Part shown: in pieces, positions 62,709 through 64,000 of the stretch
Layout: each line of letters starts with the position of its first letter
Position numbering within the stretch: the first letter of the stretch is position 1
From: Marchantia polymorpha subsp. ruderalis
Lineage: Eukaryota; Streptophyta; Marchantiopsida; Marchantiales; Marchantiaceae
DNA: 64,000 bases
Assembly: GCA_037833965.1 (NCBI GenBank)
Contig: AP031357.1
Coordinates: forward strand, 4,484,001-4,548,000
Reading direction: 5' to 3'
Made by a program: the position numbers and the translations under genes
The notes under the pieces: generated by a model
What the model saw: the letters and a program-made list of their open reading frames with translations, nothing else
Told to the model about the DNA's origin: nothing
The model's database searches: none

Positions 62709-63577
62709 TGTAATAACCCACTAAAGGCTAAAACTGCAATATAGTGGTAGAAAGGTCGAACCCACAGGGACAGAGGAACACACAGGGTACAAAGTGTCAC
62801 GTTTAACAGACTATTGAGGAGTTTGAATTCTCAGGCCACTATCACTCCCAGAAGTACTGCAAGTGTCCACTCGGAGCGCACTCGGAGGTCGCACAGTGCA
62901 GCGTAACACACACACACACACACACACACCTGAAACTACAGAAACACAACCCAGAGATCTGTTAGGACCTCTACTCAAGATTTCAGGGGGAAAGTCTCTC
63001 AAGAGTGCACTCAGCGAAGCTGCGGGTAGTGACTCCCAACTCCGGCTTTTACAACACTTCCACTAGCTTGCTGCTCGTGTAGGAAACCCGGGTTGGACTG
63101 CCTACTTCGGATCGAAGTCACTCATACGCGGTGAACAACACTCTCAACTCACAAAACACGCAGGGAACACAGGTCCGCACCGAAGGACTCACTGAGAAAC
63201 ATTCCAGTAACACAATAACAGTCTATTGAAGAGTTTGAATTCTTAGGCACTTGTCATTCCCAGAAATACTACAGGGGTTACCCTGAAGGCACCTCAGAGT
63301 AACGGAATCACCTGCTCAGAGAGCGCTGTCGCCGGCGCTCCAACAATTTCCTCCTCCTCCTCCTCGGTATCCACTGCTCCCGACATTGCTTCGGTGGAGC
63401 CTCCGTTGTCATCATCCGAGTTGAGGATTTCAGTCGCCATTGATTGTGTTGGCGACTGTCCCGAGTGGGGCTGCACGTCGTCGACGTGTGCTGCCTGCGA
63501 AGGCACCGCTGCAGCCTCGCTGCTCTTCGCCAAAATGTCTAAGGCGGTGGGCGAATGTGGCCGTGCTACATCCCCGT
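62709..63577 (-). mobile_element. E6: internally deleted LTR fragment
   Basis: LTR terminus TGTAATAACCC at 62709 with R-U5 to about 63295, then a jump to the acidic/IPLL part of the U3 protein (63296-63577), cut by E7. The junction (CACCTCAG) has a few bases in common with both parents, suggesting end-joining with microhomology. The left flank is CACTG in E5 integrase. Confidence 0.8.
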
Positions 63578-64000
63578 TGTAATAACCCACTAAAGGCTAA
63601 AACTGCAATATAGTGGTAGAAAGGTCGAACCCACAGGGACAGAGGAACACACAGGGTACAAAGTGTCACGTTTTAACAGACTATTGAGGAGTTTGAATTC
63701 TCAGGCAACTGTCACTCCCAGAAATACTGCAAGTGTCCACTCGGAGCGCACTCGGAGGTCGCACAGTGCAGCGTAACACACACACACACACACCTGAAAC
63801 TACAGAAACACAACCCAGAGATCCGTTAGGACCTCTACTTCAAGATTTCAGGGGGAAAGTCTCTCAAGAGTACACTCTACGAAGCTGCGGGTAGTGACTT
63901 CCAACTCCGGCTTTTACAACACTTCCACTAGCTTGCTGCTAGTGTAGGAAACCCGGTTTGGACTGCCTACTTCGGATCGAAGTCACTCCTACGCGGTGAA
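63578..64000 (-). mobile_element. E7: LTR terminus running off the window
   Basis: Another TGTAATAACCC terminus inserted after CCCGT in the U3 frame of E6. Only part of R-U5 is visible, so the element's nature is unknown. Confidence 0.8.

Overview
The window is land-plant nuclear DNA, a pile-up of nested Ty3-type LTR retrotransposons beside an AT-rich tandem array. A plant is suggested by primer-binding sites that match plant tRNA-Asp(GTC), by TTTAGGG-type telomere-like repeats inside some LTRs, by Ty3 polyproteins without chromodomain (Athila-like), and by a short block resembling plant mitochondrial DNA. I cannot name the species. I see no intact ordinary host gene.

Layout. 1-3831: remnants of three nested LTRs. 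3832-13010, 16487-16971 and 19099-19141: AT-rich array of 3.3-3.65 kb units, broken at 13011-16486 by unassigned and organelle-like DNA and at 16972-19098 by a solo LTR with 5-bp target duplication ATAAG. 19142-40022: an old plus-strand LTR (LTR-D) split by a complete young minus-strand element (E1, 21041-37565, duplication CTGCT). 40023-46253: 3' part of a second young element (E8). 46254-50827: 5' part of a third (E3). 50828-54302: diverged LTR-G. 54303-54835 and 60198-62708: an old element (E5) split by a complete solo LTR (E4, 54836-60197, duplication ACACC). 62709-64000: two more nested LTR pieces (E6, E7), the last running off the window.

The most remarkable feature is that the LTRs of the main family are about 5.35-5.4 kb and hold a 1045-codon reading frame inside U3, upstream of the LTR TATA box and in the same sense as gag-pol. 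It sits 3' of pol in the genomic RNA, the position of MMTV sag or of an env gene, but is duplicated with the LTR. Three full-length copies, one copy broken by a single-base deletion, several older broken copies and a divergent homologue are present. The product has a conserved N-terminal domain, a low-complexity middle built from short palindromic DNA motifs, an acidic patch and a long C-terminal coiled coil. I do not know its function.

E1 appears to use two recoding steps: protease lies in +1 frame relative to gag, and protease is separated from RT-RNase H-integrase by an in-frame TAG followed by CAATTA, the tobacco-mosaic-type leaky stop context. Its LTRs differ by a 48-bp deletion and about 14 substitutions that I could see by eye, all transitions, so the insertion is recent.
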